Below the pieces are notes generated by a model that saw only the letters and a list, made by a program, of their open reading frames with translations, was not told the origin of the DNA and did not search any database. The translations under genes and the position numbers were made by a program. This document shows, in pieces, positions 42,380 through 50,439 of a stretch of 64,000 nt of DNA. Position 1 is the stretch's first letter. Each line of letters starts with the position of its first letter. Origin of the DNA: Zhenhengia yiwuensis (GTDB lineage Bacteria; Bacillota; Clostridia; Lachnospirales; Cellulosilyticaceae); contig NZ_JACRSY010000004.1 in assembly GCF_014384995.1 (NCBI RefSeq), positions 1 to 64,000 on the forward strand, written 5' to 3'.

Positions 42380-43810
42380 GTGAGTCAACAAACTACAGAT
42401 TTAGGAAAAGATAGTGTAGGTAAGTTACTTGTTAAGTTAGCACTTCCGGCCATTATTGCTCAACTTGTGAATGTTCTTTACAATATTGTAGATAGAATAT
42501 ATATTGGTAGACTTCCAGATGCAAAGGCAGCTATGGCGGGTATTGGAGTAGCTTTCCCAATTATTATGATTATTTCAGCGTTTAGTGCACTTATAGGTAT
42601 GGGTGGAGCACCTCTTGCAGCTATTAAGATGGGAGAGAAGGATAAAGAGGGCGCACAAAAGATATTAAGTAATAGTTTTTCATTGCTTCTTATCCTTGGA
42701 ACAGTACTTATGTGTGCTCTATTTATCTTCAAAGAGCCTATTTTATGGGCATTTGGAGCAAGTAATGACACGATTACTTATGCAACTCAATATTTAGGTA
42801 TTTACTTATTAGGAACACTTGCTGTACAAATTGCACTTGGTATGAATCCATTTATCAATACACAAGGTTTTGCAAAAGTAGGTATGTGTACAGTCATGGT
42901 GGGGGCATTTATTAATATCGTATTGGACCCTATCTTTATTTTTGGATTTGATATGGGTGTGCGTGGGGCAGCTCTTGCAACAATTATGGCACAAGCTGTT
43001 TCTGCAATATGGGTTATTTACTTCTTCTTTGGTAAAGAGAAGAAATTTAACAACAAAGTAATAAATGAGATTCTAGGTAGTAAGACAACAATTAAAATAA
43101 AGAAAGAATACTTAAAGCCAAGTGCTTCTATAGCCTTTAAAATTACGACTTTAGGTGTATCACCATTTATTATGCAGGCGACAGAAAGTCTTGTTTTAAT
43201 CAGTCTTAATAAACAATTACTTATATATGGGGATGCAATAGGGGTAGGAATTGGTGATTTAGCCATTGGTTCTATGACCATTATGAGTAGTATCATGCAA
43301 ATCATTGTGTTACCACTTATGGGACTTGCACAAGGAGCGCAACCTATTATTAGTTATAACTATGGTGCTAAACAAATGGATAGAGTTAAGAAAGCTTTCA
43401 AACTCTTCTTGATGAGTAGCTTTGCTTATACAGGTATAATGTGGATTTTGCTTATGACGGTACCAGGAGTATTTGTAAGCATTTTTAATAAAAATCCAGA
43501 AGTTATGAGTATGACAAGTTGGGGGATTAGGATCTTCTTTGCTGGGATGTTTATGATGGGTATACAAAATTCATGTCAACAGACGTTTTTAGCGTTAGGT
43601 CAGGCAAAAATTTCTTTATTCTTAGCTTTATTAAGAAAGGTTATTCTATTAATTCCGCTTATCTTTATCTTACCATTACTAATGGAAAATAAATTAGCGG
43701 GTGTATTTACTGCTGAGCCAGTAGCAGATATTTTAGCATCTATTACAACATTTATTTGTTTTGGCATCTTCTATAAAAAGACTTTTAATGATAAAAAGGT
43801 TATGGATTAA
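42380..43810 (+). CDS. MATE family efflux transporter
   Basis: 476 residues with 12 hydrophobic segments in two homologous halves, opening LGKDSVGKLLVKLALPAIIAQLVNVLYNIVDRIYIGRLPD. This is the MepA-like branch of multidrug and toxin extrusion proteins (cation antiporters). The substrate cannot be predicted. GTG start behind AAAAGGAG. No regulator adjoins. It ends ahead of a 14-bp inverted repeat and the tRNA-Met/Val operon. Confidence 0.9.
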   Translation: MSQQTTDLGKDSVGKLLVKLALPAIIAQLVNVLYNIVDRIYIGRLPDAKAAMAGIGVAFPIIMIISAFSALIGMGGAPLAAIKMGEKDKEGAQKILSNSFSLLLILGTVLMCALFIFKEPILWAFGASNDTITYATQYLGIYLLGTLAVQIALGMNPFINTQGFAKVGMCTVMVGAFINIVLDPIFIFGFDMGVRGAALATIMAQAVSAIWVIYFFFGKEKKFNNKVINEILGSKTTIKIKKEYLKPSASIAFKITTLGVSPFIMQATESLVLISLNKQLLIYGDAIGVGIGDLAIGSMTIMSSIMQIIVLPLMGLAQGAQPIISYNYGAKQMDRVKKAFKLFLMSSFAYTGIMWILLMTVPGVFVSIFNKNPEVMSMTSWGIRIFFAGMFMMGIQNSCQQTFLALGQAKISLFLALLRKVILLIPLIFILPLLMENKLAGVFTAEPVADILASITTFICFGIFYKKTFNDKKVMD

Positions 43811-43824
43811 TCTAATTTTCTCAT

Positions 43825-43862
43825 GTTATAACTAGAAGTGATAAAAAACTTCTAGTTATAAC
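43825..43862 (+). repeat. Perfect 14-bp inverted repeat after the MATE gene
   Basis: GTTATAACTAGAAG (43825-43838) and its exact complement (43849-43862) with a 10-nt loop. It is followed by an A-rich, not T-rich, tract on the plus strand, so it is not a standard terminator in either direction. It sits just upstream of the tRNA promoter. Confidence 0.7.
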
Positions 43863-43882
43863 AAAAAAAATAAAAAAAGTAC

Positions 43883-43911
43883 TTGCATTATGACAAGTAA
43901 TAGTATATACT
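43883..43911 (+). promoter_or_regulatory. Promoter of the tRNA-Met/tRNA-Val operon
   Basis: TTGCAT (43883-43888), 17-bp spacer, TATACT (43906-43911), about 40 bp before tRNA-Met. Confidence 0.65.
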
Positions 43912-43951
43912 ACAGAAGTACTTGAGGCACGGGCCTTAAAGAAATGAATAT

Positions 43952-44025
43952 GGCGGAATAGCTCAGTTGGCTAGAGCACATGGTTCATACCCATGGTGTC
44001 GGCGGTTCGAATCCGTCTTCCGCTA
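43952..44025 (+). tRNA. tRNA-Met (CAT), elongator type
   Basis: Acceptor GGCGGAA (43952-43958) pairs with TTCCGCT (44018-44024, one G-T). The loop TTCATAC carries CAT. A paired first position argues against initiator tRNA, and similarity to the Bacillus elongator argues against the lysidine-modified Ile tRNA. CCA not encoded. Confidence 0.92.
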
Positions 44026-44029
44026 CTTT

Positions 44030-44102
44030 GGTCGCTTAGCTCAGCTGGGAGAGCACCTGCCTTACAAGCAGGGGGTCATAGGTTCGAGCCCTATAGCGAC
44101 CA
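44030..44102 (+). tRNA. tRNA-Val (TAC)
   Basis: Acceptor GGTCGCT (44030-44036) pairs with AGCGACC (44095-44101). The anticodon arm is CCTGC-CTTACAA-GCAGG, with TAC. CCA not encoded. Four bases after tRNA-Met. Confidence 0.95.
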
Positions 44103-44112
44103 TTTTTAATTT

Positions 44113-44146
44113 AAAAAAGCACCGCATTTTGCGGTGCTTTTTTATT
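44113..44146 (+). terminator. Intrinsic terminator of the tRNA operon
   Basis: Stem AAAAAAGCACCGCA/TGCGGTGCTTTTTT with a short loop and T run. The remaining gap up to 44278 shows nothing I can support. Confidence 0.9.
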
Positions 44147-44278
44147 TTGTTAAGGGGTGTAGAAGGCATAGATTTTTGAGAAAATACAGCTATACGATAG
44201 CCTTGGGTATTTTGATACCATGGGTAGATATTCCTATGATGGCAACTTTATTGGGTGTGTTCTAGCCTATTTTAAACT

Positions 44279-45829
44279 TTATACCAGATAAGGCTGTATA
44301 AAAGCTGTAAGAGAATCTTGATCGGTCTCGAACCAAGTATCAAAATTTATATTAAGTGATTCTAGTTGCAGAGCTAGCTTATAAAGAAATTCTGGAATAA
44401 GTGGTGAAGGTATATCTCCTAAAGGTATACCAAGTCTTACATGATCGGCATGGAAAGAACCGCCTATATACAGCGTATAACAGTCGGTGATAACATTCTC
44501 GATACGTTTTTTCTTGCCCGCAAAGCCGATGCTACCTATTTGGTGTACCCCACAGGAGTTAGGGCACCCAGAAATATATACACGGGGTAATATATCTTTT
44601 TTATACTTTTTATGATTGAAGTAGGAGATAATGTTATCTAGAAGTTCTTGGCTATTTAGTATACCCATTTGGCAAGTGGGAACACCAATACAACTTACAC
44701 TTTGAGTAAGTTTAGTTTCACCACCTAGGCCGTCTGTAAGCTCAAGTAGTTTAAGGGCTGTTGCCTCATCTAAATTAATCATATAAAAACCTTCGGTCAT
44801 AGTAAGCCTTAAGCGTACTTTAGGCAGATAGTCTAAGTATTGAAGGAGTTGCTTGAGGAGCTTCAATGTAAGCTGGCCACCTAGAGGTTGAAAATACATG
44901 CTATATAGATTTATCTGCTTTTGCTTAAAAATACGAGGATGTATGAGGGTAGTAGACCAATCTTCATAGACTTCGAAGCTAGGTGTAAAAGGGAGGGAAA
45001 GCTCTTTGCTTTGTTTAGCTATTTCAAGCTCATCTAAAAAACTAGCAATAAATTGAGCTTTGCCTAGTTTGTTGACGATGTATCTGACACGCGCTTTATT
45101 GTGATCCTCGTAATTTCCTTCCTTTATAAATAAATTTAGCATAGCTTCTATAGCATAGAGTACATCTGAGGGAGGAAGTGAAATAGGGATAACAAGACAG
45201 GGTTCAGGATCCTTGCCTAAGCCACCGCCTGCATAGACCTTAAAGAAGGGGTTATGATCATAGGACATAGCAATAAAGCCTAAATCCTGTATTGTAGAAT
45301 GAGCATCTGCAGTTGGGGTATTAGAAAAAGCTACTTTGAATTTTCTAGGTAAATGATAAGCATAAATAGATTTTAGAAGATAAACATTAGCTGCTATAGC
45401 AAAAGGAAGAACATCAAAAGCTTCTCCAGGGGTTACACCGGTGAGTGGAGACATAGATACATTTCTAGGATAATTTCCACCACTTCCTCGAGTGTAGAGA
45501 CCTTTTAAAATGCCTTGTTCTATAATGTCTAGGATAGCATCTAAGGAAAGATTGTGTAATTGAATACATTGCCTTGTTGTAAGATGGATACCGCCTAAAT
45601 TATATTTAAGAGCCATATCATAGATGAACTGAAGTTCTTCTTTAGAGATAACACCTCCGGGGAGTCGAAAACGGAGAATAAAACTTTTCTGACTACGCGT
45701 AGCGTATACACCAAAAGCTCCAGAGTAACGTTTAAAGTTTAGTTTTGAAAGTTCTTTATTAAGAAAAGCTTCGCTGTGTTTTTTTAGGTCAGGGAGTTCT
45801 TCAAGTAGGATTTCGTTAAGTTTATTCAT
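44279..45829 (-). CDS. Siroheme-containing nitrite/sulfite reductase family protein
   Basis: 516 residues. It has two ferredoxin-like half domains and two 4Fe-4S/siroheme domains typical of NirA/CysI proteins. N-terminal FGVYATRSQKSFILRFRLPGGVISKEEL, then GGIHLTTRQCIQLH, RGSGGNYPRNVSMSPLTGVTPGE, and the cluster motifs CIGVPTC and SGCPNSCGVHQIGSIGF supplying four Cys. It reduces nitrite or sulfite to ammonia or sulfide using ferredoxin-like donors; which one cannot be told. ATG at 45829 has only a weak upstream site (CAGGTGAT). It stands alone with no siroheme or sulfur-assimilation genes nearby. Confidence 0.85.
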   Translation of the reverse strand: MNKLNEILLEELPDLKKHSEAFLNKELSKLNFKRYSGAFGVYATRSQKSFILRFRLPGGVISKEELQFIYDMALKYNLGGIHLTTRQCIQLHNLSLDAILDIIEQGILKGLYTRGSGGNYPRNVSMSPLTGVTPGEAFDVLPFAIAANVYLLKSIYAYHLPRKFKVAFSNTPTADAHSTIQDLGFIAMSYDHNPFFKVYAGGGLGKDPEPCLVIPISLPPSDVLYAIEAMLNLFIKEGNYEDHNKARVRYIVNKLGKAQFIASFLDELEIAKQSKELSLPFTPSFEVYEDWSTTLIHPRIFKQKQINLYSMYFQPLGGQLTLKLLKQLLQYLDYLPKVRLRLTMTEGFYMINLDEATALKLLELTDGLGGETKLTQSVSCIGVPTCQMGILNSQELLDNIISYFNHKKYKKDILPRVYISGCPNSCGVHQIGSIGFAGKKKRIENVITDCYTLYIGGSFHADHVRLGIPLGDIPSPLIPEFLYKLALQLESLNINFDTWFETDQDSLTAFIQPYLV

Positions 45830-45889
45830 AATATCACCTGTAATGGTTAAAGTTTTTCTTAGTTTTCCACATCTAAATAAAGGTATACT

Positions 45890-45939
45890 TAAAAATAAAA
45901 AGAGCGCAAGAAGTCCATATGGATTTCTTGCGCTCTTTT
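45890..45939 (-). terminator. Intrinsic terminator of the cytosolic parvulin gene
   Basis: Stem of about 18 bp, AAAAGAGCGCAAGAA with TTCTTGCGCTCTTTT plus inner pairs. A T-rich tract follows on the minus strand. Transcription from 46692 ends here, ahead of the reductase gene. Confidence 0.88.
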
Positions 45940-45951
45940 AAATAGGAAAAG

Positions 45952-46692
45952 TTATTTTACTTCTACAGTGTATTTTGCTTTAAGTTCAGCTTGTTTTGCT
46001 GTGTAAACTTCGTTGTGTTTCATAGACATAACAAGTTGTTTAACTCTATCTTTTACATCTTCAAATTTAGCATCTTCACCTTCGTTTACAGATGCAACTT
46101 TAATAATGTGGTAACCAAATTGTGTTTGAATAGGTGCGCTTACTTCACCAGCTTTCATGTTAAATACTGCATTTTCAAATTCAGGAACCATTTGACCTTT
46201 GCCAAATTCACCTAAATCTCCACCACGTTCTCTAGATGGGCAGCTTGAGTATTTAGAAGCAGCTTCTTCAAAGCTAAAACCACCGTTGATTTCTTCAAGA
46301 ATAGCTTCAGCTTGTTCTTTAGAATCTACTAAAATATGACTAGCACGTGCACTTGGGCCTGATTTGAAAGTATCCTTGTGATCGTTGAAATAGCTTTCAG
46401 CTTCTTCATCAGATACTGTTACAGTACCGAGTAATTTGCTAAGCGCATATTGTTTTAATAATGTATTGTACATGTTTTCAGCAGCAGCTAAAAATTCTGC
46501 ATCTTTATCTAAACCATTAGCAATAGCATCTGAATAGAAAAGTTCTTGAGTGATTAATTCTTCAACAAGTTGTTTGCGACCACCTTCGCCAGCAAATCTT
46601 GCAGCATTTTGACCTAAACTTTGCACTAAGCTTACAAGATGGCTTTCTGTTACTTCACGGCCATCAACAACAGCGATAACTTTATTTTCCAT
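45952..46692 (-). CDS. Cytosolic PpiC-type peptidyl-prolyl isomerase (parvulin)
   Basis: 246 residues, no signal peptide. A SurA-like N-terminal helical region (about 1-105) is followed by a rotamase domain (about 110-210): ARASHILVDSKEQAEAILEEINGGFSFEEAASKYSSCPS, GGDLGEFGKGQMVPEFENAVFNMKAGEVSAPIQTQFGYHIIKV. The Lys-rich C terminus is helical. Strong codon bias suggests high expression. Unlike PrsA (36539-37606) it should act in the cytoplasm. ATG follows AAAAGGAG. Monocistronic. Confidence 0.9.
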   Translation of the reverse strand: MENKVIAVVDGREVTESHLVSLVQSLGQNAARFAGEGGRKQLVEELITQELFYSDAIANGLDKDAEFLAAAENMYNTLLKQYALSKLLGTVTVSDEEAESYFNDHKDTFKSGPSARASHILVDSKEQAEAILEEINGGFSFEEAASKYSSCPSRERGGDLGEFGKGQMVPEFENAVFNMKAGEVSAPIQTQFGYHIIKVASVNEGEDAKFEDVKDRVKQLVMSMKHNEVYTAKQAELKAKYTVEVK

Positions 46693-46796
46693 AATAGTCT
46701 CCTTTTAATAAGTAATTATGCAACTATTGTACCATAAATAAAGAAAGGCATAAAGAAAATTCGACAGGTATAGGATAGAGTAAGGGAGGTGGTAAT

Positions 46797-47822
46797 ATGA
46801 CAGATGAACCTAGGAAGGTCCAGGAGTTTATTATGGGATATCTGCAAAATTACTATAAAATGTTAGGAGAACAAAAGTATAAGGTATATCAGTTTAAGGA
46901 TTACTTTGCGTATAGTTTGAAAGGAAATTATACCTTTATAAAGGAAGAATTTTTACTAAAGGCACAAATTGAACATTATAAACAGCAATCGGTCAACCTT
47001 ACTTTTCAAAGGCCGGTTCTACATCCAGCATGGAAGTACATAGGAGGAAGTGATAGAGCGTGTGATGTAAGGGTGGGTTTAGATATGGAGTTGCAGTATA
47101 AGGGCATTCCTGCTAAGACCATATTAAAGAACCTAGAGCATCAATTTGTATTAGTAAAGGAAGGGAGGGAATGGAGAATAGAAGAAGATACTTATGAATA
47201 TGAGTTTGATTTGGCAGGACCATATGAGCTGGAGCTGCGGGGAAGAAGGCAGAAAAAGAAAAAATGGGAGTTTAGCCAATCCCGTGAGATAAGAGCTATC
47301 CCTAAAGGTATTTATAATAGAGAAAAAGCTGTAGAATATGCGAGAAAATATGCATTGGTGCCGAATACAAAGGAGTGGAAAAATTATGAGGCATATGGTG
47401 GGGATTGTACAAATTTCGTGTCACAGTGTCTATTTGCAGGGGGAATACCTTTTGATCATCAGGGTAAGTATGTAACACATAAATGGTATTGGTACTCTGA
47501 TCAGTATCGTACCCCTAGTTTTACAAGTGCTGATGCGCTGAAGACTTATATGCTTAATAATGAAGGCTTTGGATTGGTGGCCCAACTTGGAGATATGCAG
47601 TCTATGAAATTAGGAGATATTGTACAGCTAGGAGACCTTAAGGAAACAACGCATAGTATGCTTGTAGTGGGTATTGTAAAAGAGGATGGAGAGACGCCGT
47701 TGACAAAAGATTTACTTATTGCACAGCATTCGGGGGTAGATGGTATAAGAGGTTTTAATATTCCTCTTGCTACTAAGCCTAATCAAAGAGTTTATTATAA
47801 TATTTTGGGCTATAACCCCTAA
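46797..47822 (+). CDS. Amidase-domain (Amidase_6) protein
   Basis: 341 residues. The C-terminal half (about 178-341) is an Amidase_6 / NlpC-P60-like domain: YNREKAVEYARKYALVPNTKEWKNYEAYGGDCTNFVSQCLFAGG with the catalytic Cys, then GDIVQLGDLKETTHSMLVVGIV with the His, and LLIAQHSGVDGIRGFNIPL. The N-terminal part (about 1-170) is of unknown type, with charged strands and no signal peptide. The family is common in spore formers, but no precise function is established. ATG follows AGGGAGGTGG. It lies directly upstream of spoIIE but is separated by the spoIIE promoter. Confidence 0.82.
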   Translation: MTDEPRKVQEFIMGYLQNYYKMLGEQKYKVYQFKDYFAYSLKGNYTFIKEEFLLKAQIEHYKQQSVNLTFQRPVLHPAWKYIGGSDRACDVRVGLDMELQYKGIPAKTILKNLEHQFVLVKEGREWRIEEDTYEYEFDLAGPYELELRGRRQKKKKWEFSQSREIRAIPKGIYNREKAVEYARKYALVPNTKEWKNYEAYGGDCTNFVSQCLFAGGIPFDHQGKYVTHKWYWYSDQYRTPSFTSADALKTYMLNNEGFGLVAQLGDMQSMKLGDIVQLGDLKETTHSMLVVGIVKEDGETPLTKDLLIAQHSGVDGIRGFNIPLATKPNQRVYYNILGYNP

Positions 47823-47844
47823 AAAAGTTAAAGGATAGGCTAAA

Positions 47845-47912
47845 TTTGTCTAAAAGTTTTTTGATTATTTAGCTAAGTATTTACAAATATTTCAAATAGG
47901 CTCTTCTATAAT
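47845..47912 (+). promoter_or_regulatory. Spo0A-type sigma-A promoter of spoIIE
   Basis: TTTACA (47880-47885), a 21-bp spacer, then TATAAT (47907-47912). An 0A-box-like TTTGTCTAAAA (47845-47855) lies 25 bp upstream of the -35. Bacillus spoIIE and spoIIG promoters have the same unusually long spacing and need Spo0A-P. The box differs from TTTGTCGAAAA at one base. Confidence 0.65.
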
Positions 47913-47937
47913 GAACATTATGTAGGAGGGGAAAGAG

Positions 47938-50280
47938 ATGAATAGAGTAGATACAAAAGATAAAAAACAAGTCGCTTTAGGAGTCAATTGGCATGAAATT
48001 TGTTTAATCCTTATAAGTTTTATGTTTGCTCGAGTAGGATTTGAGGGAAGTTTTTATACAGCTGGTATAGCATATATAGGAAGTTTATATGTAACCAAAA
48101 GTATGAGATACTTTGGACCATTGGTAGCTATACTAGGAATACTTTCAGTAGGAGATTTTAATATTCGAGTGCTAAAGTATATCTTAATGATTACTATTAT
48201 AATGCTTATAAGGAAATTCATAGAAGAAAGTCAGAAGTCTTTTAATATACGTAATCAAATGGTGAGCGTCTTTGTAAGTACCTTATTAGTGAATTTAGTA
48301 TGTACAGTTATTTTAGGTAGAACACTGTATGCAATCGCAATCGGTGTAGTAGAAGCTATAGTAGCAGCAGCTCTTACTTACATATTTTATTGTGGTATAG
48401 AAGTACTAAAAGAACAAAGGGATACGCCCTTGACAAATAAAGAAGGTATTAGTGTTATATTAATGTTTGCTGTATTAATAGCAGGACTTGTAGATTTTTA
48501 TATACGTGTACCACTGTGCAAAGAAATTTATTTTAGAGATATTCTTACCTATATTGTGCTTATAGGTGTCATTTATCTAGGTGGCATGAATATAGGGGTG
48601 ACTATAAGTATGGTCATGAGTAGTTTACTTGTCATAATTGGATACATAGAGCCTGTTTTTGTAGCTATATATGGTATGACAGCCTTAATGGGGGGGCTGT
48701 TTTTAACACTAGGAAGATGCGGTGTCATATTAGGAGGTGCCGTAGGGCAAATTTTAGGGTGTATGCTATTTAATGGAGGGCAGATAGACCTAAGTTTATT
48801 AGGAGCCTATCTTATAGCTTCATTAATTAGTATGATTTTACCTAAACATTATTTTGGGCTTGCGGGCTGGTTTGGAGAAAAGAGTAGAGAACAGAATGAA
48901 CAGCTACATTTAGAACGTGTACAACGTATTATGACAAGCAGGCTTAAGCATATTGTAGGTGGCTTTGAGAAGTTAGGTGATAGTTTTCAGAAGACAGATT
49001 TGAAGAAAACTGATTTTACACAAAAAGATGTGAAACGTATTATAGAAGAAACTGGGGAGAAAATGTGTATAGATTGCTCTATGAGACGTTTTTGTTGGGA
49101 GCAGGATATAAATACAACTTATAAGCATGCTCAGGAAATGATGAATATTTTTGAAAAGAAAGGTTTTATTGCAGAGGGAGAAATCCCTGCATTGTTTAAA
49201 GCACATTGTCCTAATGCTGTGAACTTTGCCTATGTAATGAGCTTTAAGATGGATTTACTTAGGCAGGAGATGGCATGGCATAACCGGTTTATAGAAAATA
49301 GAGCACTTATAGCTCAGCAGTTAAAAGCTGTGGCTGTAACACTTAAAAATTTAGTACAAGAAGTAGAAAAAGAAATTTATTTTAATAAAGAAGAAGAAAA
49401 ACTCCTTAGGGAGAGCTTACTTGCAGCAGGCATAAAACTAACGGATATTATGATTCTAGAAAACAAGGGGAAGATCCAGTCTATAGAGCTATATACTTCT
49501 TTAGAACAAAGAGACTATAAAGATTTAATGGAGCAGATAATAGAAGATACACTCGGTTATAGAGTAACACTAGATAGTTGTACCTATCAAAAAAATAATT
49601 ATGAATATAAGTGGAGAACTAAAAATACTTATAGGATTACTTCAGGCTATGCAGTATCTGCTAAAGAGGAAATTAGTGGCGATGTTTATACCTTTATGGA
49701 AGTAGAGGATGACCAGTATTTATTAGCGTTAGCAGATGGTATGGGGAGTGGTAGAGTTGCCTATGAGGAAAGTGCAGCGACCATAGGTATGCTGGAAGAT
49801 TTTATGGATTCAGGATTTAGGAAAGACTTAGCAGTTAAAATGATCAATTCAGCACTTATTCTAAATGAAAAAAGTGAAGTATTTTCTACTATAGATGTAA
49901 CTCTTATTGACCGTAAGAGTGGTATAGCTGAATTCTTAAAGGCTGGAGCAGCTACGAGTTTTATCTTACATAAAAATGAGGTTATTCCGATTAGAATGTC
50001 TACCTTACCGATAGGTATTGTAAAAGATGTAGACTTAGAGATTAAACGTGTACAGCTTGAAGATGGAGACATAGTCATTATGATTACAGATGGTATTTTA
50101 GAAGCTTCAGGCGATGAAGTAGGAAAAGAAGAGACCTTCAAGCATTTCATACTAGAGTGTAAAGGACAGGCGCCACAGTATATGGCGGATTATTTAATGC
50201 AAAAGAGTAAGGACCTACTTGGTGTCATGCCGGGGGATGATATGACCATTGTTGTCGCACGTATTTGGCAGGAGTATTAA
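47938..50280 (+). CDS. spoIIE: Stage II sporulation protein E (PP2C-type phosphatase)
   Basis: 780 residues. The N-terminal third (about 20-310) has about ten membrane segments. A central regulatory/FtsZ-interacting region (about 320-570) contains a Cys-rich element CIDCSMRRFCW. The C-terminal PP2C phosphatase domain (about 580-780) has FMEVEDDQYLLALADGMGSGRVAYEES, FSTIDVTLIDRKSGIAEFLKAGAATSF and VIMITDGILEASGDE with the metal-binding Asp residues. It dephosphorylates SpoIIAA-P to release sigma-F in the forespore and helps polar septation. ATG follows TAGGAGGGG. Own promoter and terminator. Confidence 0.96.
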   Translation: MNRVDTKDKKQVALGVNWHEICLILISFMFARVGFEGSFYTAGIAYIGSLYVTKSMRYFGPLVAILGILSVGDFNIRVLKYILMITIIMLIRKFIEESQKSFNIRNQMVSVFVSTLLVNLVCTVILGRTLYAIAIGVVEAIVAAALTYIFYCGIEVLKEQRDTPLTNKEGISVILMFAVLIAGLVDFYIRVPLCKEIYFRDILTYIVLIGVIYLGGMNIGVTISMVMSSLLVIIGYIEPVFVAIYGMTALMGGLFLTLGRCGVILGGAVGQILGCMLFNGGQIDLSLLGAYLIASLISMILPKHYFGLAGWFGEKSREQNEQLHLERVQRIMTSRLKHIVGGFEKLGDSFQKTDLKKTDFTQKDVKRIIEETGEKMCIDCSMRRFCWEQDINTTYKHAQEMMNIFEKKGFIAEGEIPALFKAHCPNAVNFAYVMSFKMDLLRQEMAWHNRFIENRALIAQQLKAVAVTLKNLVQEVEKEIYFNKEEEKLLRESLLAAGIKLTDIMILENKGKIQSIELYTSLEQRDYKDLMEQIIEDTLGYRVTLDSCTYQKNNYEYKWRTKNTYRITSGYAVSAKEEISGDVYTFMEVEDDQYLLALADGMGSGRVAYEESAATIGMLEDFMDSGFRKDLAVKMINSALILNEKSEVFSTIDVTLIDRKSGIAEFLKAGAATSFILHKNEVIPIRMSTLPIGIVKDVDLEIKRVQLEDGDIVIMITDGILEASGDEVGKEETFKHFILECKGQAPQYMADYLMQKSKDLLGVMPGDDMTIVVARIWQEY

Positions 50281-50345
50281 AGCTATTGAAGGGAAAGTGC
50301 ATATTTCTTATGGATAATGGAATACTTTAAACACTTAGTAGATGA

Positions 50346-50386
50346 GGGATTGCTAGGCAGTCCCTTTTATATTGTTTTTTTATTTA
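50346..50386 (+). terminator. Intrinsic terminator after spoIIE
   Basis: 8-bp stem GGGATTGC/GCAGTCCC (one G-T), TAG loop, then a T-rich tract. Confidence 0.75.
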
Positions 50387-50439
50387 AAATATGATGTAAT
50401 ACACTTAGGAAATATGGTTAAACTGTGAAAGGATACCCT

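Noticed and set aside
41431..43810. Patatin plus MATE genes as a transferred island or defence module next to tRNAs.
   Set aside because: No integrase, no attachment-site repeat at the tRNA ends, and base composition and start signals look like the neighbours. CBASS-type patatins come with cyclase partners, which are absent.
44220..44291. A 23-codon plus-strand frame beginning MGRYSYDGNFIG, resembling the first residues of YDGSFEGFL-type DNA-metabolism proteins.
   Set aside because: Too short to judge, no ribosome binding site, and it overlaps the 3' end of the reductase gene; at most a vestige.
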